Assembly: GCA_013368445.1 (NCBI GenBank)
Contig: JAACJO010000019.1
Coordinates: forward strand, 434,001 to 498,000
Reading direction: 5' to 3'
Source of the DNA: Leucocoprinus leucothites
Taxonomy: Eukaryota > Basidiomycota > Agaricomycetes > Agaricales > Agaricaceae
DNA: 64,000 bases
The notes under the pieces: model-generated
The model's database searches: none
What the model was told of the DNA's origin: nothing
What the model saw: only the letters and a program-made list of their open reading frames with translations
Translations under genes and position numbers: made by a program
Part shown: positions 23,520 to 35,808 of the stretch, piece by piece
How positions within the stretch are numbered: the first letter of the stretch is position 1
Layout: every line of letters begins with the position of its first letter

Positions 23520-23530
23520 ATTCTGAATAT
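23520..23530 (-). other. Primer-binding site of E2, self-complementary
   Basis: On the minus strand this reads ATATTCAGAAT, two bases after the LTR end at 23,533. Its exact complement ATTCTGAATAT is in the LTR (23,742-23,732), about 33 nt after a TATA-like box in the intact family members. The layout matches E1 and E3. Confidence 0.7.
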
Positions 23531-23532
23531 AT

Positions 23533-23743
23533 TGTCAAGATTTGTGATTGATAGCACTTATTAAGTGTGCAAAAGTTATGGAGAGATTGGTTGTTGGCTT
23601 CAGCATATGTGCTGCACCCTTCTGATATCACATCAACTGATTTGGTCTATGGGAACAATGACAGGCAGTGTGAATTGGAATTCAACACTAAAGGAATAAT
23701 GGACAAGAGAGACTGAGTGGAATCTTAGTTGATATTCAGAATG
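23533..23743 (-). repeat. 5' LTR of E2 (family L2), inner part
   Basis: This is the downstream end of an L2 LTR on the minus strand (ending CTTGACA at 23,533). The other part is at 29,671-30,014, separated by the E3 insertion. The bases gaatg at 23,739-23,743 are the left target duplication of E3. Confidence 0.85.
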
Positions 23744-24009
23744 TGTTACGACCTTATTAAAACTCAGGTTGCAACTCTGGCAAAGACTTGAGAAAGGGAA
23801 GGGAAAGATACAATTGGTAAAGCATAAGGGATACACTCTACCTAGTAGTCTATATATAGGAGATGGAAAGCAGACCCAGGTAACCATGAGTCAGAGGACT
23901 CAGGTAACTATGATGCAAACTATGACATGGGAACAAGGTAACTACAAGAATAGAAAATGTGACATGGGACCGAGTAGGAACTGGGTAGATGGGTGATCAA
24001 GTCATAAGA
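23744..24009 (-). repeat. 3' LTR of E3
   Basis: A 266 bp LTR matching 29,404-29,670. On the minus strand its first bases are TCTTATGAC instead of TGTTATGAC, a single change at the terminal TG. It is preceded on that strand by a purine-rich stretch (gaagaggtaa). Confidence 0.9.
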
Positions 24010-24101
24010 TTACCTCTTCTTTAGGTTCATGTCCTCATGAACTACTGTAAAGGTCTAAGTAAAGTACAGCATAGGGAAGTTAAAGAAATGATTACAACTT
24101 C

Positions 24102-25573
24102 TTAGAAACCTTGGATGGTGGCATGAGTGGCTGCTTTCTTGGTGGAGCCAACAACAAATCCTCTATTGTCAAGTACTGTAACTATGAAGAAAGGAGCATT
24201 TGGGGGACCACCTTGGAAGCCTTGCATAGTGTAACTACTATAGGTAATCTGGAGATTACCATAGTTATTTATGAGTGTGTGTATGACATTGTCCCAATAG
24301 GCTGCATCATTTTCTCTATCGTACTTCATTGTATAGAAGCCTGCTGGTTGGAACCAGGTTGCTTCTCTACTGTGTTGGAAGGTATGAAGGTGTCACGATC
24401 TGCAATCACAATGTCTCTGATTTGATCTCCAACTATTCTTTCAATTTCCGATTCCTGTGATTTTTCATTATCTACTATTTCTATAAATATTTCACAGCCT
24501 GTTTCCACTCATTATTCTATCCTCTTTTTATTTGCACTCATATTCATTTCTGCCATTCCATTTATGTTTGTCATTCTCTGTCACATCGCATCTGTCATTG
24601 TCTATTTACCTTTTGTTTATCTGTTTATTCATTTATCGTCACATTGTGAGTTTCGCAATATTTACATGTTATTTGTCCAATTTCGTGTTATCTTAAATAT
24701 GTCACTACTAGCTCATGTATTACCCATTCTGAATATCAACTAAGACTCCACTCTTACTCTCTGTCTGATTATTCCTTCAGTATTGAATTCCAATTTGCAC
24801 TGCCTGTCATCTTTCTTGTAGACCAAATCAGTCAATGCAATATTGGAAGGGTGCAGCACATATACTGAAGCCAACAACTGACCTCTCCATAACTTTCACG
24901 CGCTTATTAAGCGCCGGTAATTCGCAAATTTTGACAGAAGGTACTTTAGTAGGTGTTCTACTTTGTGTGATAAGGCAGGTTCTGATATTTCATCTGGTGG
25001 GGGATGTATAAGTACCAGCTTGTCAGTGGATTTGTATGATAGGTGTGAGTCTGAGGAAGTAGATGGCATGGGGGAGTGAGGGCATTTTCATTCATTGATT
25101 TCCATGGAGGGTAGCAAGCATTTGGCTTTGAGGATTGGCTCTCTCATCTTGTTGGTGTGAGAGTAGGAGGATTGGACTTCATCTATGTGGCTGCAGATGT
25201 CTGTGATGCTGAGATATTGATATTTTCCTAATTCTTGAATCAGCTGAAATTGGGATTATGGATTGTTAGAGTGTAGACCTTGGAGGTGGTTGACAGTTCA
25301 CATGGTGCCTCTTTCCACATCATAGAGGGAGAGGAGTTGAATGAGATTGGGCTTGATGGCAATGAGGAGGACTATGGCTTCAGTGGCAATTTCATTAATT
25401 GTATTGATGTGATCTTTGACTGCAATGAGCTTTTGGATTGCATCAATAGTGGTATTGTACTCTATGATGCCATCTTTGTGTGCTTCATTGCATCTATTGA
25501 CATTGTCCATGTTGAGGTATGTGATGGTGTTAGAGTTCATGTTGGAGGTAGAAGTAGTGTGGGTGGATTTCAT
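24102..25573 (-). pseudogene. E3 ORF downstream of the chromodomain, interrupted by a solo LTR
   Basis: After the integrase chromodomain, a different minus-strand frame opens at 25,573 (MKSTHTTSTSNMNSN) with a helical Ile/Leu-rich region to about 25,298, runs on with stops, is split by the LTR at 24,391-24,936, and resumes to a C-terminal piece ending at 24,102 (AYWDNVIHTLINNYG and GGPPNAPFFIVTVLDNRGF). I recognise no family. Its place, between chromodomain and 3' LTR, equals that of the third ORF of the L1 elements, but no zinc knuckle is seen. Confidence 0.45.
24391..24936 (+). repeat. Solo LTR, family L2, inserted in E3
   Basis: A 546 bp LTR, TGTCACGATC to TTTTGACA, with a perfect 5 bp target duplication gaagg (24,386-24,390 and 24,937-24,941). 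It is closely similar to 17,748-18,292. The insertion postdates E3, which itself postdates E2, whose own LTR belongs to the same family. Confidence 0.94.
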
Positions 25574-25774
25574 GATCTTATGGCATTAGATGACTGTGTC
25601 TGTGGATGGGTATGTGGTGGAGGGGTACATGATTGGTTGGTTGGAGTCAATGTAGAATATTGTGGTGTAGAAGCTTTGGTTGAGATGCATTGCTTTGGTA
25701 TTTTACCCCCCTCTTTTAAAGGTTTTGTTCCAGAAACCTCCAATGGTATTCTTGGATCAATTCCTGTGTATGTT

Positions 25775-28150
25775 CTAGGTTTGACTTGGTGACCCATTGA
25801 TTGTGTTTGTTTCTATAGCCTTTCTAGTGTACCAGGTATTGGGCTCCACATCCCTTCTTGCAGTATTCACAGATTTCATCAACTTTGTACTCTTCTTCTC
25901 CTTCCATGAGGTTGGGTGGCAGTGGAGTGGGAAGTTTCTATGTGTCAAACTCTGGTCCATGATAACATGTCAGGAGGTTTTCATTGAATACTTCATGTAT
26001 CACCCATCCTTCTGGCTACTCCAACCAATATGCTCCTTCTTCAATTGGCTCTTTAATCTTGAAGGGTCCATACCTCTTGTGATTGAGCTTCTTTGTTGGT
26101 CAGTTCATTGTAATATGGGTGCCTTTGACCCATATGAGTTTTTCCTGTTTGAGGTTGAGGGCTTGACCCTTCCACCAGTTGTATTGTTCTTCTATGGTGT
26201 TTCAGTTGTTGTTTAACACTGCTGATACTTCCTTTCTCATTTTCTCTAGTCATTTTAGCCAATCTTCTAGGGATGGTACACCTGTTTTGATTGCTAAGGT
26301 CCCTTTCCAGGGGTGTCATCCATAGTTGACATAGAACAGATTGACCTGTTGCTAAATGTGCCTTGTCATTGTATTGGAATTCTGCTGCTGCTGGCTATGT
26401 TACCCAGTCATTTTGCTCATAGTTGATGTAGTGTCACAGGAATGTTTCAACCCCTCAGTTAATTCATTCTGTTTGTCCATACATTTGGGGGTGATAGGCT
26501 GTTGAAAGGTGTTGGTTAACCCCTATTGCTTTGCATAGATCTTTCATGAATGTTGATGCAAATTGTGGTCCTCTGTCACTGACAATTCCTTTTGGAATCC
26601 CATAGAGTTTCCATATTTTGTCCCTATAGATTTCTGCAAGTTTCCCTAATGATAGGTTTGTTGTTGTGGAGATGAGTCAAATCATTTTGGAGTATCTGTC
26701 AACCACTACTAGAATGGTATTTTTTTCTTGTGATGGTGGGAGTGGTCTGATCATATCAATGCTGATTTCTTCCCAAGGGTGTGACAGCATTGTTAGGGGG
26801 TGTAGGGGTCCTACTGATCAGGTATGTGAGGCCTTGTTCTGTTGGCAGGTGCAGCATCCTTTGACAAATCCTAAGCTTTCAACACCTTTGGTGGTCTTTG
26901 GTGTTTTCCAATTTCCAACTGTTGAGACTTTGTTGTATTCCATTTTTACTTCTCCCCCTCCTACCCATACTCTAAGAATCAGTATCTCTGTGGCATTGAA
27001 TTTGCATTTGGATCATTTGAAGCACAGGTTGTGCTTTTCTGCTACTTTGAGGAATTGGACTATTTGTTCTTGGAGTTCTTTTGTGGATGAGGCAGGTACT
27101 ATGAAGTCATCCATGTAGTTGGCCAGTACTTCTTCATGGAGTAGTTCCCAGAATATGCCTGTCATCATCCTTTGAAACATTTCTGGTGAATTGCACATTC
27201 CAAAGAACATGACCTTTGGTTCAAAGAGTCCCTTGTTTGTTAGGAATGTGGCCTTCCATTTGTCTCCTTCTTTGATCTGGACATTGTTGTATTCCCAGAT
27301 GAGGTCAAGTCTGTTGAAGTATTTAGCATCTTTCAGCTTGTCAATAACTTCTCCTATGAGTGGCAGTGGTGTTTTATCCTTAATTGTGTGTTGGTTTAAC
27401 CATCTGTAGTCCTGTACTAGCCATAGTGATCTATTTTTCTTTGGTATGAAGAAGTATGGGGAGGCATATTGGGATTTGGATTCTGTAATTAGCCCTGCTT
27501 TCAGTTGTTCATTGTTCCATGTGTGTAGTTCCTTTTCCTCTTTCAGTGTCATGGGATAGACTTTTGTGTTTAGTTCCTTGGGTGCTTCATCTACTAAGTT
27601 AATCTCATGGTCCCATTCCCTCCTTTCTAGTAGTGTTTCAAATTTCTTTTTGTTGAACAGATGTGTGAATGGCTGTATATAGTCTGGCAGGTCTTCTGGG
27701 TTGGTTAGGTCTGGTTCCTTTTCTGTGTCATCATTTTCTGTGGTGAGTTTCTTAGGGAATAATTGTCAGATGTGTGTCATGAATGGGATTGATTTTGCAG
27801 TTATCTGGACATCTTGTGATTTGCACCATTCCTTCTTTCCAGTCTACCTCTGGGTTGTGTTTGACCAGTCAATCATTATTCTTTGTGTCCATTGGAATCT
27901 AGTGTGATTGGAACTATCTTTGTGATTGTTCCCTGGCTGTTTGGTGTACCATCTGTGTTAAAGACCTGTAGAAGTCTCTCTAATTGCTTTGTCAGGATCT
28001 TTTCTTCTTCCACTAGTTTTTTGTTGATTGCTGTATGTGAACAGCCTGAATCCACTAGTGCTGTTACTTTGATCCTTCTCTTGTCCTTTGTTTCAATTGT
28101 TGGTCATATCATTAGTTCACACTTAGAGTTCCTTCATTGTGGGATGGTAT
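25775..28150 (-). pseudogene. pol: E3 Pol: protease, RT, truncated integrase, chromodomain
   Basis: On the minus strand: retropepsin with ALVDSGCSHT near 28,070-28,040, then RT in a clean 179-residue stretch at 27,552-27,013 (QYASPYFFIPKK, VQDYRWLN, FFGMCNSPEMFQ, the YMDD box near 27,120). Soon after the RT thumb (GVESLGF) the sequence jumps straight to an integrase zinc-finger end (CCTCQQNKA, about 26,860-26,830), so RNase H and the first half of the zinc finger are deleted. The integrase core follows (AYHPQ...GQTERIN near 26,500) and then a chromodomain (YLVHWKGY-like, with a stop, near 25,930-25,780). Several stops make it inactive. Confidence 0.85.
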
Positions 28151-28198
28151 AACAATTTGAATTTGGTCCACTAGTTACATGTGCTTGTAAGATTGCAC

Positions 28199-29296
<1,098 letters not shown>

Positions 29297-29390
29297 TATT
29301 GTGCATAGATGTTGTTGCCATTCAGTTACTTCTTCAAATGAGTGGTATTGCTTGTGACATTGGCAATGTTCTGTTGCAAGGTGAGTGGTA

Positions 29391-29401
29391 ATGCTTTACC
29401 A
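29391..29401 (-). other. Primer-binding site of E3, self-complementary to its transcript start
   Basis: On the minus strand this reads TGGTAAAGCAT, two bases after the 5' LTR. Its exact complement ATGCTTTACCA lies in the LTR at 29,486-29,476, 33 nt downstream of the TATATATA box (29,519-29,512). This is the arrangement expected for Tf1-type self-priming, in which the RNA 5' end folds back as primer. Confidence 0.78.
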
Positions 29402-29403
29402 AA

Positions 29404-29670
29404 TGTTACAACCTTCATTAAAACTCAGGTTGCAACTCTAGCAAAGACTTGAGAAAGGGAAGGGAAAGATACAATTGGTAAAGCATAAGGAATACACTCT
29501 ACCTAGTAGTCTATATATAGGAGATGGAAAGCAGATCCAGGTAGCCATGAGTCAGAGGACTCAGGTAACTATGATGCAAACTATGACATGGGAACAAGGT
29601 AACTACAAGAATAGAAAATGTGATATGGGACTGAGAGGAAACCAGGTAGATGGGTGATCAAGTCATAACA
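29404..29670 (-). repeat. 5' LTR of E3
   Basis: A 267 bp LTR, TGTTATGACT to GTTGTAACA on the minus strand, with a TATATATA box near its middle. It is followed at 29,671-29,675 by the target duplication gaatg. Confidence 0.94.
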
Positions 29671-30014
29671 GAATGGGTAATACATGAGCAAGTAGTGACA
29701 TATTTATATTTAAGATAATGCATAGTCAGACAAATAACATGTAAATATTGTGAAAATCACAATGCAATAATAAACAAATAAACAGATAAATGAATGATAA
29801 ATAGACAATGACAGACATGATGTGACAGAGAGCAATAAACAGAAATGGAATGGTAGAAATGAATATAAGTGCAAATGAAAAGAGAGATAGAATAATGAGC
29901 AGAAACAGGCTGCAAAATATTTATAGAAATACTAGATAATAAAATTGTGGGAATCAGAAGTTGAAAGAATAGTTGGAGATGGAATCAGAGAGGTTGCAAT
30001 TACAGACCATGACA
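29671..30014 (-). repeat. 5' LTR of E2 (family L2), outer part
   Basis: The start of the L2 LTR on the minus strand (TGTCATGGTC at 30,014), broken off at 29,671 by E3 and continuing at 23,743. The E2 target duplication cannot be checked because its other end is outside the window. Confidence 0.85.
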
Positions 30015-30447
30015 AGGGTAACTGACTGTCATACAATGGCATATGCTAATTTGAAAGTTTGCTTGATAGCTGTGAATGCCAAGTGCTGTTCTTCAAGATG
30101 CAAGACACTGTTACTTAGTTGGGACTACATACTCCCATTCAACACAAAGAGCCAGGGAGCTTGGTGAACTACCTCATAATGTTGTAAATGTTCTTTAGCC
30201 AATGCAACAATGAGACAATTGCCTCCTTGCCAGAGTAGAATTTATCACCAAGGTAGCTTTTATGGGTTCTACTGATGATTGATTCCATATTCCACAAAGC
30301 TTCTTGGCAGCAGATCTCAGCTTTTCACTTGTGATTTGGAATGCTCACTGTGCATTTTGCAGATACTATCAGTGGTATAGATCTTAGAATACTTAGTTCA
30401 GCCATTGTCTTATGACTAGTCTGAACTTTCAATTATGTACTTGTCAG
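30015..30447. repeat. Segmental duplication, copy A (AT-shifted), first part
   Basis: This stretch aligns with 38,477-38,583 plus 39,773-40,090 in the same orientation. Differences are mostly C/G in copy B versus T/A in copy A. The hAT-like insertion of copy B is absent here; its empty site is ggactaca at 30,122-30,129. No gene was recognised. Confidence 0.7.
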
Positions 30448-31078
30448 TGTTATATATATTGATTATATCTAGCATTTGTTCTATATACAACGTGAAGTTG
30501 ATATTAGCTTTACTTAAGTAATATTACAATTATGTTTTCCTTTATATTTGTTCTTGTTTTCTTTAGGTTGTTATAACTTGTTTTGTCTTGTCTGGGTTTA
30601 TTTATCTTTTAATAATATATGATTGTTAAATATAGCTGTGCTGTATTTGGACTTATCTTATAATCATATCAGATAATCAAAGAAGAACTTCTAAAGTTTC
30701 TTTGACAGATTGTGTCTTATATAGTTTAATTAGAGTTAATGAAGCTGTACACTTCTCTTCTTTCATTAGAAGCCCTTGACCCTAGTTAATATTAGATACA
30801 GACTTGTATTGTATATAAGCCAATGACATCTACTAAGAAGAAACATTGTTTCTACTTGGTTAGGTAGAGACTCAATATGAGCCTTTATCTTAACAAAGTT
30901 GAATTGAACTTAAGCTCTTAAGATCTCAATTACCAAGTCTTTAAACTCTTATAATCACTATATTATAACTCTAACTTTGTAAATGACTTTGTTGCTTACT
31001 GAGAAAGGAGTTCTCTTTGATAAGATCAAGTTGATACTTATTGCACCAGCTTAGGACCAGGCCAGCACCACTATAACA
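30448..31078 (+). repeat. Solo LTR, family L1, in duplication copy A
   Basis: A 631 bp LTR with TGTTAT...ATAACA ends and a perfect 5 bp target duplication gtcag (30,443-30,447 and 31,079-31,083). It is more diverged than the LTRs of the tandem Ty3 array and so older. Confidence 0.94.
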
Positions 31079-31173
31079 GTCAGTGCTACTACCACTTAAT
31101 ACAAGGGCATTGTTATATTCTAATACTAGACAAACATGGATGTCAGGCTACCATGCAAGGATTAGAGTGCCCT

Positions 31174-31874
31174 TGTTAAGATTTCAGTCAGAGCATCTGG
31201 TAATGTCATGTGTCACAACATGTGATTAGGTTATATAAGATAGCAGCTGACTGGGTCTTTAACCTACTTCAATTAATGAACTTGAGTATTCTCAAAAGTC
31301 CAATAAAAGAAGGCCAAAATGACTTACAAAGGTCAAAGGGAGTGCAAGGTTCAAGACAACAATAATATGAGTGAATTCAAGGTAGGGTGAGTAAACACAA
31401 GTAGCCCAGGAAACAAAGGGAAGATTAAATTCATGTTTAATCTTCATACAATGAAGTCCTTAAATATTAACTAGATGAGATGATATCAAACTATGAAACT
31501 ATAAGTACAAGTCCAGTATCACTATCACAATTCTGTTAATTATAAAAATGATCTGTCTGCCAATGTAACAGCTATCATAGTTATATATCTTACTATTCAA
31601 GTCCAAATGCAATATACATAAAACAATCAAATGTCTGTTGAACAAATTCTGTTAGTCCATCCTTCATCATATCATGTATCCATTCCTCCAGATTCTCTTG
31701 ATCACATCTGTCCAGTTGTACTCATCACAGTCTATGATAAATTGTTCTCCTTCCATATCAAACTTGCTGATGTACTCTTCCCAATCTAGTAATGTTGCTT
31801 CAGACTGTGTGGCTGTGTCAGCATCTAGAATAATCAAGTCACAATGGATGTCAATCAAGTCAATGTTTATAACA
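31174..31874 (-). repeat. Solo LTR, family L3, in duplication copy A
   Basis: A 701 bp LTR, TGTTATAAAC to CTTAACA on the minus strand, with a perfect 5 bp target duplication gccct (31,169-31,173 and 31,875-31,879). Its first ~207 bases keep an open frame (VINIDLIDIHCD...) shared with the other L3 copies. Confidence 0.94.
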
Positions 31875-32035
31875 GCCCTGGCCAATGTCTTCATCAATAG
31901 AGTGACCCAATGGTTCATACCAGTAAGATAAAATAAGTTTACAGATATTTTCTACATGAAACAGAAGATCATTGTGATTGATCTATCTATTGCACCCTTC
32001 CTTTTTTTGGCTTCTTCAATCACTTTTACATCTCC

Positions 32036-32630
32036 TCAAACTCCTCTGGATTCCTCTTCAGTTAGTCTTGTGCCATTTGATTTCTTGGCAGGAGGGAGGT
32101 GTTCAAGCACATCCTTCAATGACTCCCTTGTGTTAGCTGTTTCCAGCAGCCTGTTAACAATACACCATGCTTCTTCCTCGGTGCTACCTGCCAGACGGTG
32201 AACACATGCACCATGTGCAATCAAATCCTTCCATGGTCCTTCTTTGAGCTGAACCTCCCACTCATCAGCAGAAATGAGATCTATCTTCCACTCATTCATC
32301 ACAAGAAGCATGCAAGCTGCTGCCAGGTCACTACAGAGACCATCAAATGCCTGAAGAACATCTGAAGGAGATGCAATAGTATGGCTATTTGTGAAGGAAT
32401 GCACATAGATGATTCCACCAATCTTGAAATTATTCCCATATCTGAAAAAAAACTATCAGAACTTCCTAGAAGTCAGTGGAATGAGTGCTTACATATTTTC
32501 TAGCCAATTACGGGTGTGTGAGAGGGCCACCTTGTCTGATTTTATGCCATAACCAAACTCTGGGGGTGTGACAAGTACTATTCTTCTACCATATTCAGGA
32601 TGAACAGCACGAACAGCGCAAGGATCACGG
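32036..32630 (-). pseudogene. G-domain (P-loop GTPase) gene fragment, duplication copy A
   Basis: Two minus-strand exons are seen. The upstream one (to 32,493) has HPEYGRRIVLVTPPEF, a decayed form of the G3 block that usually reads VDTPGF. After an intron of about 51 nt (GTAAGC...TTTCAG, 32,492-32,442) the downstream exon (32,441-32,036) has the FKIGGIIYVHS and LCSDLAAACMLLVMN blocks of fungal G-domain proteins of the AIG1-like type. No Walker A motif is found upstream, so it is a remnant. Its counterpart is at 40,273-41,030, and it lies just downstream of the NACHT gene on the same strand. Confidence 0.65.
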
Positions 32631-32725
32631 ACAACGGTATAATACCGTACAAATTGCAAAGCATGGTGAAATACCTCCCTGATAAGGAGATCAGTAAACT
32701 GTATGAAGGCTTAAGCATTTTGATT

Positions 32726-35223
32726 TTATTCAATGATGATAAATTCACATACGTAGCTCTCCCCAGATTCTGTGGTACTATAAAATGAAAGGTGAGATGC
32801 AGTATTGATATTTTCAAGGAGAAACAACATACACAATGACGATGTCATCTTCCCGTGCCTGACACTTCTCTTCGATGTCAGTGCTCAGGACAAGATGGAA
32901 AGATGCTTTTGTACGAGTCCGGAGCCGAAGATGGATTGAAAGATAGCAGTCAGTGCATCCTGCGTCAGTGAGAAAAGGCTTGACAAAAGTGTGAGGGTCC
33001 CCCTCGTCCCAGATTATCCCTATCTCATCCTTCGTCCCAGGCTTTTCTGAGTGCTCATGATCAACGGAAGCAAAAGTCTTTGCATCCTAGAGTGAAGTGT
33101 ATCAGAATGAATGATTGGGCATGTCCAGGAGGGCTCACCGATGACACAAGCCAACGAATGAAATATGCAAATTCTTTCGCCTTGTCCTCCCACTTGGAGT
33201 AAGTAACGTTGAAGTCAAAGTCCTTCAGCACCTCTATCAATATAGACAGAAAAGATTTGGGCACTCGGGGGAAGGCCCTCCAACAATGGGTGAACGCAAA
33301 CTCGCCCACAGAGTCAAGAATACTTTCGTTCTGAGGCGATGTTATGTCCTCGGACCATGCCAGTTTTGGCAATGTTCGTCGGTCTGGGGAAGTGGTTAAT
33401 CAATGACATCAATAACATAAGTCATTAGAACTACCTGAAGGCTCTTTACAAAAGTGGCTGAGCCACTCGAGACCCCGGGTCGCAACGTAAAGGTGGATTG
33501 CTCCCTCGTCCAAAACAAACTCCCCAGAACGTGTTTTGTCTCTCAGGTAGTCGGAGAAGGATGCGTGGTATATCCGAATCGGCTGGGTGCTAGCCTCAGA
33601 AGCAGGAGGAACAAGAACAACTGAATGTAGACGCTGAAGTGAATGATAAAAGGCGGCTTGATCAAGGCCTAGAAAGTTGGCGTGGATAAGAGCGGTGAGT
33701 CCCTCGTTACCATACAAAGTGAACAGTCCAAGGATACGCTTAGTGGTGGGAAGCGTAGCCTTTGGGATGTCAGATAAAATTTGGGTGTAAAGGAGGTCGA
33801 GGGGGTGAAGAGGGTTGAGGTGACCACTGGGGCCAGTGTGCTCAAGAAATTTGAGGCAGACCTCGAGTTGACCAGAAGGGTTGTCGTACTCCTCGTCGCC
33901 GATGAAGCGGATGATGAATGATGCAAATCCAAGGTGACCCGATGCACGATCCGCAATGAAATAAATATCACCAGGATGCGGCCAGTCGCTTGCAAGCTGG
34001 TCTGGGTATCTTTCTCTGATGTCCGCGAATCCCTTCCTGAGAATGCAGAGTGCATCCTTCCGTGCCTCGTCATCGTCAACTTCCAACTCCGTATGGAGGC
34101 AGATCTTTTGACAGTCTTTACTGGAAAATGCTGACGTGAGATGGGGTTCAGGGCGACTGCAAATCATCCACCGCAGCCGGGAATCTCGGTCCCTCTGTGC
34201 ATGGTGTATGATCATCTCTACAAATTCGCGTTGAGCAGCACGGTCCTTGCATTCATCAAGTCCATCGAGAACAATCAAGAGGGGACGATGAAATAAGGAC
34301 ATAAGAAGCTGTTCAGATAGATGCGATAAGAGCGTAAGAGGTCGATGGGATAGGTCAGGGAGAAAGGGATCACTGATAAGTGCTTCAAATTGGGAACGAC
34401 GACTTTGGTCAAAGATCAGCGGGTCGTCCTTGAATTGTTGGCCAATGATGAGTTTGTATTCCGGGAGGAGCACGGCTAGCTGATAGACCAGAGTGGGAAT
34501 GACGACATTGGGGTTGTCACGATTGTTAGGTCGAGAGAAAAAAAATACACCGCCTAAGAGTTCCGCTTTCTTCAGTTCCTCTGCAACATTCTGTGCAACT
34601 GCGGACTTTCCAACTGCAGCAGGACCCGACAGCCATAATAAGGGATAGATCTCTCCGTTGTTTCGTCCCCATTCCACGATATGGTTACGGAGACTCTGGC
34701 GAGTACCCTCGTCGCACCGTGGAGCATATACTCGCGCTTCAGAGTGGAGCATAGCACCTGGCATTGCTCTTGCTAAGAGTTTCACGACAGCTGCACGCGA
34801 ATATCATCGAACGACATTATTTCAGCTATAACACTACTTTGACTCACCGTCATCTGCTTTTCTCCACCTATCATACTCCTCCGCCTTCCTCGCATCCTCG
34901 GTCTGGCTGAAGCTGATAAAGTTTTCAATGACAAAGTCGTGTGCATTCGTAAAAATATCTATAATGTTCGTCAGATATAGGTCGTTATTCTCGCAATCCT
35001 ACCTCCCCTCACCTTCTTGGGTATTCACAGCGGGGAGACTACGAGCAGGGTCGCGACATTCAGCCTCCTTATGGGGATGGAAATAGATTTTCACCAATTT
35101 CCAAGCCAGGGTGATCATGACAGTTGTAAACAACTGGAGGAGGGAAAACATCATGAGAGAGAAGGGGGAGGAGTACCACGAGGTGGGAGGGAAGGACCAC
35201 CAGGCAGAGCGTTCAACGGACAC
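32726..35223 (-). CDS. NACHT-domain NTPase (STAND family), six exons
   Basis: Model: complement(32,726-32,777; 32,833-33,086; 33,139-33,383; 33,435-34,790; 34,848-34,958; 35,013-35,223), 742 residues, all introns GT-AG of 51-57 nt and all phases consistent. Exon 1 holds a hydrophobic segment (about residues 20-47) that could anchor the protein in a membrane. Exon 3 carries Walker A GPAAVGKS (about residue 165), Walker B LLIVLDGLDE (about 285) and a sensor RWMICSRPEPH, diagnostic of NACHT NTPases. Family members act as NTP-driven switches in non-self recognition and programmed cell death; a role here is inference. No WD40 or ankyrin repeats follow, so the sensor part is short or lost. The C-terminal exons recur, broken, at 41,160-41,515. 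Confidence 0.82.
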
Positions 35224-35808
35224 TTCCGCTGGTGCCCATCACTGACAGATGCACTAGCGTCTGAAAGCAGTTTTCTCCCCAAAAACATAAATAATAGAGA
35301 GTGACCCATAGGAGCTTGCATGATGGTCAGAGTTTCAGGAGGTGTTGGGCGACAAGCATTGTCTTAGAGCACTTAGCGTTAAACGAATGTGAACGAGATA
35401 AAACAATATTGACTTGACGGGAGTCGAAAGGATCGCCCAAATTCCCACAGAACTGGAGCTGATCCGACTTTACGTTCAGATATCAGAAGTACGGTAGGGC
35501 AGTGGAGCTCTTGATGATAAGTTACAGTACATTCAGAAGGTCTACCAGACAAATGAATGCTAGAACACAAGTATTGGTACGAGACCCATATCTATTATAT
35601 GTCTATGTGATCTCCCCAAACCATCCACCTTCACACCTAACTGGACCCAAGAGTCGGTGCGAGAGCAGAGAAAGCGATAAAAAGGTAGGCGAAGGTACAG
35701 GACAAGGCTGATGTAGCAAATCATCGTAAAGCTTCTCCGACGACTTGACATACAGGTCACGATACCTCGACCAGCAACCGTTGCAGCCTGAGGCCGAGCT
35801 CCTCCAGG

